This document shows positions 17,603-26,361 of a stretch of 64,000 nucleotides of DNA, in pieces. A program made the position numbers and the translations under genes. The number at the start of each line of letters is the position of its first letter. Position 1 is the stretch's first letter. This DNA comes from Chloroflexota bacterium (GTDB lineage Bacteria; Chloroflexota; UBA11872; VXOZ01), in assembly GCA_958295775.1 (NCBI GenBank), contig CATQHC010000003.1, positions 310,001 to 374,000 on the forward strand, written 5' to 3'. The notes beneath the pieces are model-generated. The model saw only the letters and a program-made list of their open reading frames with translations, did not search any database and had not been told where the DNA came from.

Positions 17603-18817
17603 CTAGCTGCTCCAACCGGCAATGAACGACTCGGCGTCTACGCCGGCCGGGAGCTCGTTGAAAAAGTAGTGCATGGGCCGCCCCTGAAATGCCGGCTCGA
17701 ACTTCTCCTCGTCGCTCTGGAGCGCGGCATCCATATACTTGAACCGGCTCCACAGAGTTGCAGCTTCCGCATCGGTGAAGCGTTTGGTGAAGTCCGGTCC
17801 CCAATTCAAGGTAATGGGGTGTTCTCCGTGCACCCAGCGATGGAGATCGTCCGTCGGGCCGCAATCAGCGTTGTTCAGAATGTGCATCTGCAACGCCACC
17901 TTGGACAAGTAAATCGTGAGGGTGGTCCTGCCGTGCGGGCCTGCGCCGGGCTGCAATTTTTCCAAAGCGGCGCGATAGGCGGCCTCATCCTTTGTGATAA
18001 CGGCACGCAGCGCAGCCTCAGTTGCATTTTTCATGTCCTCGCCGCGGACAACGAAGGACTCGAACCTCCCGCGGACCCAGGGCGCGACGTTCTCCAAGAA
18101 ACCCAGTTCCTGGTACGTTCCATAGATGGCGTGGCCGCCGTGGAGCGTGCGCCGCTGCTTGGTGGTGTAATTACTGCCGGTATGGTTGAGATAGTTGATG
18201 TACACCACGCCATCCCCAGCGTTCAATTCCACCGGAATGCCTCCGGTGACCGGCGCGGCGCGGTCCTTGAGCAATTCAGCGTTTTCCTGCTGAGTATTAC
18301 GCCGGCGATGGCTGCCGGGAATCACCCATAACACGCTGTCGTCATACAAGGGCACGTTCCACTGCGTGTACCTGGGGCCGTTTTCCATTAAGTCCGCAGT
18401 CAAGGCATCCAGCGGTGCCATGTCCACCGGATGAATGTCCCGGTGCCAGCCTGTGCCGCCCGGCCAGTCGCGGATCGGATTGCACATCATCATCATTTCG
18501 GTAATGCAAGGCTGCGGTTCACAGAGGAGCTGACTGACGATTTCCAGTGTCTCGTCGGCGACCCAAAAATCCTCCACCACATTGGCCGTTGCTTTGTCGA
18601 TCAGTCCCGGACGCATCATCATGACGCGGGGCTGACGGGCCTTATCGTATTCGCCGCCGGGTGGGTCGTCCGGCCCGCGCTCTCGTGCCCAGTTCACCTT
18701 CTGCCGTTCCAACATAGTCTCGCAGCTCTTCCGCATGGACTCCAGCCGTTCCGGCGGAATGAAATTGCGGAAGATCAAATACCCTTGGTCCATGAACTGG
18801 TCTCGGTCTACCTTCAC
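17603..18817 (-). CDS. Phytanoyl-CoA dioxygenase (PhyH) family protein
   Basis: Fe(II)/2-oxoglutarate-dependent dioxygenase of 404 aa. It begins with the PhyH pattern (QFMDQGYLIFRNFI). The iron motif H-x-D is in GWHRDIH, and a distal HGGHAIYG supplies the third His. It would hydroxylate a small molecule or lipid-CoA using 2-oxoglutarate. GTG at 18817 has TAAGGAG 6 nt upstream. Such proteins are abundant in sponge- and marine-associated bacteria with unknown substrates. Confidence 0.85.
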   Translation of the reverse strand: MKVDRDQFMDQGYLIFRNFIPPERLESMRKSCETMLERQKVNWARERGPDDPPGGEYDKARQPRVMMMRPGLIDKATANVVEDFWVADETLEIVSQLLCEPQPCITEMMMMCNPIRDWPGGTGWHRDIHPVDMAPLDALTADLMENGPRYTQWNVPLYDDSVLWVIPGSHRRRNTQQENAELLKDRAAPVTGGIPVELNAGDGVVYINYLNHTGSNYTTKQRRTLHGGHAIYGTYQELGFLENVAPWVRGRFESFVVRGEDMKNATEAALRAVITKDEAAYRAALEKLQPGAGPHGRTTLTIYLSKVALQMHILNNADCGPTDDLHRWVHGEHPITLNWGPDFTKRFTDAEAATLWSRFKYMDAALQSDEEKFEPAFQGRPMHYFFNELPAGVDAESFIAGWSS

Positions 18818-19365
18818 GGTGCGCTCCTTACAATGCTGTGCACCTGCTGCCTCGCAGCAGGCCGGACCGGCAAGTACTGGAGAATCTAAGCCACTGCCTG
18901 TGGCTTGTCAAGCGCCTGATTGGCAAGTGGCTTGCATACGACACCGGTTACGCTGATCAGACAAGAGCGGGTCGTCGGTCACAGCCCGTCCCAGCAATAC
19001 GCTGCAACTCAGGCGATCGGCACAGCCTGGTCACGGCTTCTTTCCCCATGCAGCGCCACGGTGTATTGCTCCATTGCACTGCCCTGTCAAGGGAGAGAGC
19101 GCCGGTCCCAACGTGGGCGGAATCGCCACCGCTTGCGCCGGTTGGCATCCGTGAGAGAACCGAACAGCGGGTCTTATGGACAATGGTTAGGCGCTTCGGT
19201 TCAGATGCAGAGGTGGGCCGGGGAAGGGCACATGGCAGAAGTATGCCCAGCGTAGCTTGACGCTTCGCCCCGGAGGTTGAGGTGTACTTCCAGAGCCATG
19301 CGGAATTCAGGGCGACATGGAGGTGACTATTGGGCGATGGACGCGTATGATCGTCGGAGCTTAAC
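18818..19365. other. Intergenic region with a hairpin
   Basis: About 550 bp without a credible gene. The plus- and minus-strand frames here have no family features. The main structure is the perfect hairpin at 18843-18861, described separately. Confidence 0.5.
18843..18861 (-). promoter_or_regulatory. Perfect hairpin/operator-like palindrome upstream of PhyH
   Basis: CCTGCTGC and GCAGCAGG flank a 3-nt spacer, an 8-bp perfect stem only 26 bp upstream of the PhyH start. There is no T-run, so it is not a standard terminator. It could be an operator or a 5' leader structure. Confidence 0.35.
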
Positions 19366-20196
19366 TTAATCTCGGTTGTACTTGAACAGGTGCATCTGCC
19401 AATCAATGAACGGCATGAGGCCGGTCGCAAAGAAGAGCGAGAGTGCGCGTCGTGCGTTGATCGGCTCTCCTGCATGAACAGCGTTGCATTGGAAGTGGTA
19501 GGTCAGACCGCCGCGTTCCTCTTCCGCCGCGTACTGCTGCAGATACCGCAGGTAGTCCGGTCGGGCAAGATTAAACGGGACCCAGCCGGTGCTTGAGAGA
19601 ATCCCGCCGTAGCTAAACTCGGGCACCTCGTCGCACAGTCGCCTAGCCCTCTGGCCGTAGCGCGACGACCCGCCGAGCAAGACAACGCCGCCCGCTGCCA
19701 TGTAATTCCGCGCCCCCCTAAGCACTTCACGTCGGAAACCGAAGCCGTCGTCGTGATCGCTGGCAGGTGGATTCGCAAGCACGAAGTCCACACGTCTCAC
19801 CAGGGAATCGAGCGCCCGGCGAACGCGCCAGTCCACCGGCGAGTATGAGTCGGCGACGAAGAACGACGTCTTGTCGCTGACGGCGTTGCATGAGGCGTTC
19901 TTGCGGGCGATTGCCACACTCGTCTCGGAGATGTCCAGCCCGACCACGTGAAAAACATCGGCAATTCTGGCTGCGGTGATCGCCAGACACCCGGAACCAG
20001 TGCCCCAGTCCAGCCCGATACCCTTGAGCAAGCCCTGGTTTCCCACTATCGCTTGGACCGAGATCAGGCTTGCCGGCGATAAGGCGAAAGTGCCAGGGGG
20101 GTGCAGTATGCGGACATCACCCAGACCGGCCATCAAAGGCCCGGGCAGCGTCGTTTCATTGGCGGTCTGAAGGGGAGCGTACATCGGCATTCTCAC
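19366..20196 (-). CDS. SAM-dependent methyltransferase (HemK/RsmC-like)
   Basis: 276 aa with a class I methyltransferase fold. The SAM-binding loop is LDWGTGSGCLA, followed by VVGLDIS, and the catalytic-type motif is NPPAS (a variant of NPPY). NPPY methyltransferases modify amide or amino groups in proteins, rRNA or small molecules. The C-terminal 80 residues are not recognised. The start may be GTG 20196 or ATG 20190. It is isolated between intergenic regions, so context gives no substrate. Confidence 0.75.
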   Translation of the reverse strand: MRMPMYAPLQTANETTLPGPLMAGLGDVRILHPPGTFALSPASLISVQAIVGNQGLLKGIGLDWGTGSGCLAITAARIADVFHVVGLDISETSVAIARKNASCNAVSDKTSFFVADSYSPVDWRVRRALDSLVRRVDFVLANPPASDHDDGFGFRREVLRGARNYMAAGGVVLLGGSSRYGQRARRLCDEVPEFSYGGILSSTGWVPFNLARPDYLRYLQQYAAEEERGGLTYHFQCNAVHAGEPINARRALSLFFATGLMPFIDWQMHLFKYNRD

Positions 20197-20548
20197 TGTG
20201 CTACTAGGCTACTCTGGCGGCCCAATATTTCCGTCGTGTCCCCCCTAGGTCTTAAATTCACAATACACCACTTTCAGGGAAAAGCCAGTAGTTTTTGTAA
20301 GAAAATTCTAAGTTCGTAAAAGGACGAATCGCTGGTGGTGAGAGTGCGTCATCTTGACTGCCGAGCGTGGGTCAAGGGAGCCATGGCGGTCGGACGAATG
20401 TACTACAACTATACTGATTGACAGGCCTCCCGAATCAGTGGGTCGGGGTCGGCATGAGGCTGGGGTTTTGAGGGGAATTTCAGTTCGCAGGAGCAAGCTA
20501 GCGTACAGTCGCGGTCGCCAGACTATACCAAGTCCGGCACAGACGCCA
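20197..20548. other. Intergenic region, nothing recognised
   Basis: About 350 bp between a methyltransferase and a GMC oxidoreductase on the same strand. No gene, tRNA or convincing hairpin is apparent. Confidence 0.5.
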
Positions 20549-22060
20549 TTAGTTGGGCTCAGCGACAATCCGCTCGGCGAGCATCAGCGTGGGCAGGTTG
20601 GTGTTGGCTCTGGGAATGGTGGGCATGATGGAGGCGTCGACGACGTAGAGGCCCTCTACCCCGTGGACCCTACCCGCCGGATCAACAACCGCGGATGAAT
20701 CGGAGGCCGGGCCCATCTTGCAGGCGCCGACCGGATGATAGTAGTGCAACCCGTTGCGGCGCACGTCTTCGGCGGTTACCATGCCCGCGGTCACTGCCAG
20801 TTCTTGCCCAATCAACTCAGCAAACGCTGGCTGGCTGGCGATTTCTCGGGTCAGCGCCACGCCGTCCGCCAGCACTGCCAGGTCATGGTCTTCAGGATCG
20901 GTGAAGTAGCCGGTATCGATCATCGGACTGCTCTGAGGATCGGTGTCGCGCAGCGAAAGCCGGCCGCGGGACTGTGGCGCCATGTTGGCAACGTACATCT
21001 CGCACAGCCACCGTCCGTCCGCAGCGGGAGCGGGCGCGGTCAGGGGCGCAATGTGCAGGTCAAAGGCCTCGCCGCAATGGCTGCTGCGCGCTTTCGCCAG
21101 GCTTTGCTCCGTAAAGACTGTCTTGCCCGCGGCGACGTGTTCCTCCATCAGGGATTTGAGGAGCGGCGTGCCGTAGTGCAGCATAGCTATGCCCGGATGA
21201 TCGTGCAGATTGCGGCCCACGCCGGGCAGATCGATCTGCGGGCGTATCCCAGTTTTGTGAGATTCATCTGCCGGGCCGATGCCGGAGCGGAGCAGGACGG
21301 CGGGCGAGCCGTACGCGCCCGCGCACAGGAAGACTTGATCCGCCTCAATCGTCAACTGCTCGGCTTCGTGGATTATGTCTACTGAAACCGCATTCGAATG
21401 CCGCAGGTTGACTTTGTCCACCAGGGCATCGCCAACGACGGTCAAGGCTCCCCGATCTCGTACCGGATCGAGATAGGCGAATGCAGTGCTCCAACGGACT
21501 CCGTTCCTAATGTTGATCGGCGCGATCGCCGCACCGGCGTCCTCATCTAGATCGTTCAAATCAAGCGACCGGGGAATGCCGCTACAGACCATAGCCTCCA
21601 GGCAGGCGCCGTGGAACGGCGTCATCTCCTCCGGCGCGAACTCGCGCGTGCAAAGCCGCGCCGCCGCCCGCGCAAAGTAGGGGAGCACCTCAGCCGTAGA
21701 CCAGCCGTCGTTGCCCGCCGCGGCCCAGCCATCGTAGTCCAGGCGGCTGCCCCAGATGACGATGCAGCCGTTATGCGCTGAGCAGCCGCCAATTACTTTG
21801 GCACGCTGCAGCGCGTGGTCCGGTTGGCCGTTTGCCGCCGCGCTCGTTAATGACCAGTCGTGGCTGCTCGCAAGCACGCGCCCGTCCAGCAAGTCACTGG
21901 GCCAACGGCCCTCGCGCAGGTGACCGTAATCGGGGCCGGCCTCGAGGAGCAATACCGACCGGTCACCGCGTTCCGCGAGCAGACCCGCCACCGCCGCCCC
22001 GGCGGTGCCGCCGCCGATTACGACCGTGTCTGCATGACGCGGAATCACTGACGTTTCCAT
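20549..22060 (-). CDS. GMC-family FAD oxidoreductase (choline dehydrogenase-like)
   Basis: 503 aa. The N-terminal FAD-binding motif is VIGGGTAGAAVAGLLAERG with the following Glu in LLLEAGP. GMC signatures appear as KVIGGCSAHNG and VFLCAGAYGSPAVLL. The C-terminal HYYHPVGACKMG contains the catalytic His, followed by VVDASIMPTIPRANTN. It oxidises an alcohol using FAD. It is divergently arranged with a class III aminotransferase across 340 bp, suggesting joint use in catabolism of an amino-alcohol-like compound (inference). Confidence 0.88.
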   Translation of the reverse strand: METSVIPRHADTVVIGGGTAGAAVAGLLAERGDRSVLLLEAGPDYGHLREGRWPSDLLDGRVLASSHDWSLTSAAANGQPDHALQRAKVIGGCSAHNGCIVIWGSRLDYDGWAAAGNDGWSTAEVLPYFARAAARLCTREFAPEEMTPFHGACLEAMVCSGIPRSLDLNDLDEDAGAAIAPINIRNGVRWSTAFAYLDPVRDRGALTVVGDALVDKVNLRHSNAVSVDIIHEAEQLTIEADQVFLCAGAYGSPAVLLRSGIGPADESHKTGIRPQIDLPGVGRNLHDHPGIAMLHYGTPLLKSLMEEHVAAGKTVFTEQSLAKARSSHCGEAFDLHIAPLTAPAPAADGRWLCEMYVANMAPQSRGRLSLRDTDPQSSPMIDTGYFTDPEDHDLAVLADGVALTREIASQPAFAELIGQELAVTAGMVTAEDVRRNGLHYYHPVGACKMGPASDSSAVVDPAGRVHGVEGLYVVDASIMPTIPRANTNLPTLMLAERIVAEPN

Positions 22061-22401
22061 AGGTGCAAGGCGGCCTCAAAGAGCACGAATACAGCGAGTA
22101 CACAATCCCTGGGATGAAAGGAGGATGTCGGGACGATGTGGCATCATCATAGACCCACTCTTGAAGCCCGGTCAACCGATTCTTAGTCACGGATTGATAC
22201 GCTTGTCCCCCTGCTTGCCTGCGAGAGCCCCAGAGAGTGAGAGAGGTATCCCTGGTGAGGGCTTCTGTCCTGCGCCTGATCCACGCGAACCGCCTCGTGA
22301 CTTGGCCTTTCACGCGGCCAAATTCGCGGTCGTTCCGTTGTGAACGCGCGCCAATGGGTATATCATCGCCACAAGACGTTGCATGCAGCGAGGAGGCGGC
22401 C
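22061..22401. other. Divergent intergenic region
   Basis: About 340 bp between the divergent GMC oxidoreductase and aminotransferase genes; it must hold both promoters. No textbook -35/-10 pair was found. An AGGAGG Shine-Dalgarno (22390-22395) precedes the aminotransferase ATG. Confidence 0.5.
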
Positions 22402-23802
22402 ATGGGCCAGCGGCACAATCAAGGAGGAGTTGCGACGAAACCGGACGCGGCAGAAACTGCTCCCACCGGCGGGACTGCAGAGCTATTCGCTGAATCGTCC
22501 CGTTACATGCCGGGCGGCACGTCACGGCTCCACTATTACTATCAGCCGTTCCCCATTTATGCGCAGTCCGGCAACGGCTGCTACCTCACCGACGTTGAGG
22601 GGGTCGAGCGCATCGACTACCTCAACAATATGACCGCGCTCATCCACGGCCACGCCAACCCGACAATAAACGAGGCCATCATCGCGCAACTGCAGCGCGG
22701 CACGGCCTTCTCCGAACCTGCCGAACCGGAGCTGAAGCTCGCCCGCTTGCTGGTGGAACGGGTGCCGTCTTTGGATAAGATCCGCTTTGCAAACTCCGGC
22801 ACCGAGGCGGTAATGCTGGCGGTCAAGCTGGCGCGCGCATTCACGGGACGCAGCCGTATCGCCAAATTCGAGGGCTTCTACCACGGTTACTACGACTACG
22901 TGCAGGTGAGTTATTCTTCCCAGCCGGAGGCTTGGGGTCCGGCGCAGGCGCCGCATAGTGTTGCCAGCAGCGGCGGCTTGGCGGATTCAGTGGAGTCCGA
23001 CGTGCTCACGCTGCCGTTCAACGACCGCGAGTCCGTCATTCGCCTGCTCGAACAACATGGCGCCGACTTGGCGGCACTGCTCTACGATCCCCTCTGCAAC
23101 CGCTCAGGTTTTCCGCTGCCGCAGGACGACTTTCTCTCGTTCCTGCGCGAGATCACCCGCGACTACGGCATCGTGCTCATTTCCGATGAGGTAATCAGTT
23201 TCCGGGTGAGCTACGAGGGTGGTGCGGCCCGCTTTGGGGGCGAACCCGACCTGACGGTCTTTGGCAAGATCATTGGCGGCGGTCTGCCAATTGGCGCGGT
23301 GGGCGGCAGTGCCGAGGTCATGGCGCTGCTCGATCCCACAGAGGGGCCGCCCGCCCTTGCCTCCGGCGGCACCTACAGCGGCAATCCGCTCTCGGCGACG
23401 GCCGGTTACGCCGCGCTCACGCAACTCACACCGGAGGCGTATGCGCGCCTGGAAGCCTTGGGCGACGACCTGCGCACGCGCGCCAATGCGGTCTTTGCCG
23501 GCGCCGGCGTTCCCGGACAGGTCAGCGGCGCCGGATCGCTCATAGTCGTCGTACCAACAGACGCGCCAATCGTGAACTACCGCAGCATCCCCAAAGGCCC
23601 GGCGGCGGAAGCGCGCATGCGGGCCTTGCACCGGGGCCTTATGGATGCCGGCGTCTGCGACGAAGTCGGCGAAAGCGACGGAGTCGGAGTTATCGTCTCT
23701 AAGGAAGGCCTAGGCGCTCTTTCCACGCCGATGGGACAGGCCGAAGTCGATCACTTCGTTTCTGCCTTGGAGAGTGCAGTGCAGCGGGTTGATTTAGCCT
23801 AA
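22402..23802 (+). CDS. Class III (PLP) aminotransferase, glutamate-1-semialdehyde aminomutase-like
   Basis: 466 aa from ATG 22402, chosen for AGGAGG 6-7 nt upstream rather than the frame opening at 22237. The PLP Lys is K289 in VFGKIIGGGLPIGA. The Asp of the PLP ring is in ISDEVISFR (260-268), and the phosphate-binding region is NSGTEA (131-136). It is related to the aminotransferase at 8.9 kb but distinct in sequence. The divergent GMC oxidoreductase may supply an aldehyde or ketone substrate (inference). Confidence 0.85.
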   Translation: MGQRHNQGGVATKPDAAETAPTGGTAELFAESSRYMPGGTSRLHYYYQPFPIYAQSGNGCYLTDVEGVERIDYLNNMTALIHGHANPTINEAIIAQLQRGTAFSEPAEPELKLARLLVERVPSLDKIRFANSGTEAVMLAVKLARAFTGRSRIAKFEGFYHGYYDYVQVSYSSQPEAWGPAQAPHSVASSGGLADSVESDVLTLPFNDRESVIRLLEQHGADLAALLYDPLCNRSGFPLPQDDFLSFLREITRDYGIVLISDEVISFRVSYEGGAARFGGEPDLTVFGKIIGGGLPIGAVGGSAEVMALLDPTEGPPALASGGTYSGNPLSATAGYAALTQLTPEAYARLEALGDDLRTRANAVFAGAGVPGQVSGAGSLIVVVPTDAPIVNYRSIPKGPAAEARMRALHRGLMDAGVCDEVGESDGVGVIVSKEGLGALSTPMGQAEVDHFVSALESAVQRVDLA

Positions 23803-23872
23803 TTCTCTAGGTGGAGGTTTGTAGGTGAGCGATTGCAGGCCTCCGCGTTCCAAGCTCGAGGTGCATTCCCGT

Positions 23873-23942
23873 CGTCACTCCGGCGAAGGCCGGAGTCTAG
23901 GTTGCGTAGGTAAGATGGATTCCGGCTTTCGCCGGAATGACG
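23873..23942. repeat. Dispersed palindrome family A, copy 2 (double hairpin)
   Basis: Two hairpins in a row: ACTCCGGC/GCCGGAGT (23877-23896) and ATTCCGGC/GCCGGAAT with a TTTC loop (23919-23938), about 22 bp apart. The outer ends read GTCGTCAC and GAATGACGG. The layout is shared with copies 3 and 4. Confidence 0.85.
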
Positions 23943-24033
23943 GCCCCAGACGCTCTTCCACGCGGTAAAGTGTCCACGGGCGAAGGTGATGTCTGCGAAC
24001 TAATCCCAAGGACAGTGACAGGATACGCAATCG

Positions 24034-24798
24034 ATGCAACCAAGTGGAACGCACTATCGGGCATTGCTCACCGACATCGACGGCACCCTTGCGCCCTACG
24101 GCGTGCTGCCCCCGCCAGCAGTGGTTGCGGGGCTAGCGGCAGTGGCGCAACGGTGTCCAGTAAGCCTCATTTCGAGTCGAGACTTCCACTACGTCGCCGC
24201 CATGGCCGCGCGCTTCGGACTGACAGGGCCGCAGGTTGCCGACGGCGGCGCCCGCATCTTGCGCGCGGATACACTGGAAACCCTGGACTGCATCTACTTG
24301 GAAGCGGCCGACGCCCGCACGTTGCTGGATGCCGTAACAGGAAGCCCCTACACGTTCTCCGCCGTGGATGATACGGAAGTGGTTACAGCCGTTACCGAAA
24401 TACGCCACTGGCGCATCACACGCATCACGGTGCTACCCGTACCCACGGCAGATCTTCCTCGCTTTGATCAACTCTTTGGCCCGGAGCGGCCGGTGCACGT
24501 GACGCGCTTTCCCTACGAGCCCGGCAAGACCTGGGGCGTGGACCTTACCCACAAACTCGGCACCAAGGCCACCGCCGTGCATCGCTACGCGCGCCTAATC
24601 GGCACGACGCCTGCGCACATCATCGGCATTGGCGACGGGCCCAACGACGTGGAATTCCTCCAAGAATGCGGCCTGCGCATTGCCATGGGCAACGCCCATC
24701 CAGACCTCAAAGCCATTGCCCACTGGATCGCACCCGACGTCACGGAGCACGGCATCCTGGCGGCGGTAGCACGATATGGTGAACGTCTGGAGTTCTAG
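24034..24798 (+). CDS. HAD-superfamily hydrolase (Cof/type IIB-like)
   Basis: 254 aa phosphatase-like protein. HAD motif I is LLTDIDGT (Asp 14 and Asp 16). Motif II is the Ser in LISSRD. Motif IV is GIGDGPNDVEFL. The cap placement fits HAD type IIB enzymes (Cof, mannosyl-3-phosphoglycerate or sucrose-phosphate phosphatases). ATG at 24034 has AGGA about 9 nt upstream. It is flanked on both sides by family A repeats. The exact sugar phosphate cannot be inferred. Confidence 0.8.
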   Translation: MQPSGTHYRALLTDIDGTLAPYGVLPPPAVVAGLAAVAQRCPVSLISSRDFHYVAAMAARFGLTGPQVADGGARILRADTLETLDCIYLEAADARTLLDAVTGSPYTFSAVDDTEVVTAVTEIRHWRITRITVLPVPTADLPRFDQLFGPERPVHVTRFPYEPGKTWGVDLTHKLGTKATAVHRYARLIGTTPAHIIGIGDGPNDVEFLQECGLRIAMGNAHPDLKAIAHWIAPDVTEHGILAAVARYGERLEF

Positions 24799-24931
24799 AT
24801 GAGTCACATTGTGCCTGGGGCCGGATAGAGCAGAAACGGCACGTTCCGTTACGAAATCTTCATGCCAAGGGTAGTCTTGCTGCCCGGCAACTGGCGAACC
24901 GGATTGATCAGGGCGATTGTGGTATGACTTT

Positions 24932-25000
24932 GTCACTCCGGTGGAAGCCGGAGTCCAGGGAAGCGGTGAAGATGGATTCCGGTTTTCACCGGAATGACAG
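24932..25000. repeat. Dispersed palindrome family A, copy 3 (double hairpin)
   Basis: ACTCCGG/CCGGAGT (24935-24954) and ATTCCGGT/ACCGGAAT with a TTTC loop (24976-24995). In the second hairpin, both stem arms differ from copy 2 by a base change that keeps pairing (C:G to T:A), a sign that structure is conserved. Confidence 0.85.
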
Positions 25001-25099
25001 AGTGGGTCCTCCTTGGCGCATCGCGGGATACACCATCGCAGATTCTGCTCGCCAGAATCTTGGAAAGTAAGAATACCGCACAAGTAACCATGCGGGCCG

Positions 25100-26233
25100 T
25101 TAAGCCTGTGTCAGCATGGCGGCAACTTCCGCGGCTCCACCCTTCCGCATTCTCTTCGCAAGTGAGACGACAGTGTCGCCTTTGGCGTTCGCCGCTCTTG
25201 GGTCGGCGCCGCGTTCCAGCAGCAACGCCACCGCTTCCACTCGACCGGCACGGACGGCGTCGCACAGCGGCGTCTCGCCCTTCTTGTCTGGCGCGTCGAT
25301 GGCAGCGCCGTGTTTCAGCAAGACCTCCATACTGCCAAGAAAGCCGGCGGTAGCGGCGCGGTGGAGGGCGGTCTTGCCCTTGTAGTCCCGCACATTCACG
25401 TCGGCCCCAAGTTCCAGCAGCGCTTGAATTTTCTCCGGATGTTCTCCTTTGTCGCCGCGGCTCGCAACCACCAACGGCGGCCAGCCCGGACGGCCTTGGT
25501 TGATATCGTAACCATGGGCAATTGCCAATTCCGCCAATGCGCGGTTCTGGGAGGGGTCTGCTAACGGGAGATTGCCGGCATCGGCCCCGTGCTCCAAAAG
25601 CATCTGAACTAAGTCCAGTCGATTGCGTCCCACCGCAATACCGAGCAAGCGTTCACTGCGCGCGCGTACTTCCGCGCCGCGCTCCAGCAGCAGCGCAACC
25701 GTATCTCCGCTACTACCGCTGAGCGCATAGGCAAGCGGCGTGGCCCAGGAATTGGGCATGTGGTCGAAGACAAGCCGTCTCCCCTCTGACCTCTGCGAGT
25801 CGTGCTGCGCTTGGGTGCTTTCAAGCAGCGTTGGGTCAGCATCGAGTAAATCACGGACCGCCGCCGTATCGCCTAGATAGGCTACCGTAAACACATCTAC
25901 TGTCGCGCCCTGCGCCAGCAGGTAGTCGGCAAGCTCATGCCGCTGCTTGGCCTTGGCTACGCAGTAACAACTGATTTCCACATAGTGTTCGCTGTAGCGG
26001 CAAGCGCTCGCGTTCACGTCGGCGCCACTCTCCACGAGGAAGCGCGCTACCGCCTCTTTCCCCCAGTACGCCGCTTCCCACAGCATGGTGCGCCCATGGG
26101 AGCCGACCGTGTGCAGCCAGCGGGGATCGTCCGCGACCAGTGCGCGCACCGCCGCCAGATCGCCGCGTCCGGCAGCCGCCGCCACGATTTTGAGGAAATC
26201 GCTCTGCTTACCCGTGAGGGTAACTTGCCCCAT
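25100..26233 (-). CDS. Ankyrin-repeat protein
   Basis: About 377 aa made almost entirely of ankyrin repeats. Typical units are GRTMLWEAAYWGKEAVARFLVE and GKTALHRAATAGFL...LLKHGA; roughly eight to nine repeats are visible. There is no signal peptide or catalytic domain, so it is probably a cytosolic protein-binding scaffold. Ankyrin proteins in host-associated bacteria can be effectors, but nothing here shows secretion. ATG at 26233 has GAGG about 7 nt upstream and is preferred to GTG 26245. Confidence 0.85.
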   Translation of the reverse strand: MGQVTLTGKQSDFLKIVAAAAGRGDLAAVRALVADDPRWLHTVGSHGRTMLWEAAYWGKEAVARFLVESGADVNASACRYSEHYVEISCYCVAKAKQRHELADYLLAQGATVDVFTVAYLGDTAAVRDLLDADPTLLESTQAQHDSQRSEGRRLVFDHMPNSWATPLAYALSGSSGDTVALLLERGAEVRARSERLLGIAVGRNRLDLVQMLLEHGADAGNLPLADPSQNRALAELAIAHGYDINQGRPGWPPLVVASRGDKGEHPEKIQALLELGADVNVRDYKGKTALHRAATAGFLGSMEVLLKHGAAIDAPDKKGETPLCDAVRAGRVEAVALLLERGADPRAANAKGDTVVSLAKRMRKGGAAEVAAMLTQA

Positions 26234-26361
26234 ACGCCGCCTCACATGTGCGTTAGCAAAAAATCAAACGGCCTAAGTCCAACGCGCACCACCGTGAGAA
26301 GACCTGTTGGTTCCAAGATTCCAGCTTCGCGAGTAGACTCATAACTCAGCAGGTCGAGAAC

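Noticed and set aside
18957-19475. 172-aa minus-strand frame in the gap beside the methyltransferase
   Set aside because: Ser/Arg-rich, no family pattern, and it overlaps the real methyltransferase C-terminus.
22200-22340. T-box-like text (GAACCGCCTC) upstream of the aminotransferase
   Set aside because: No full T-box consensus, no specifier stem and no terminator; the resemblance is too short.
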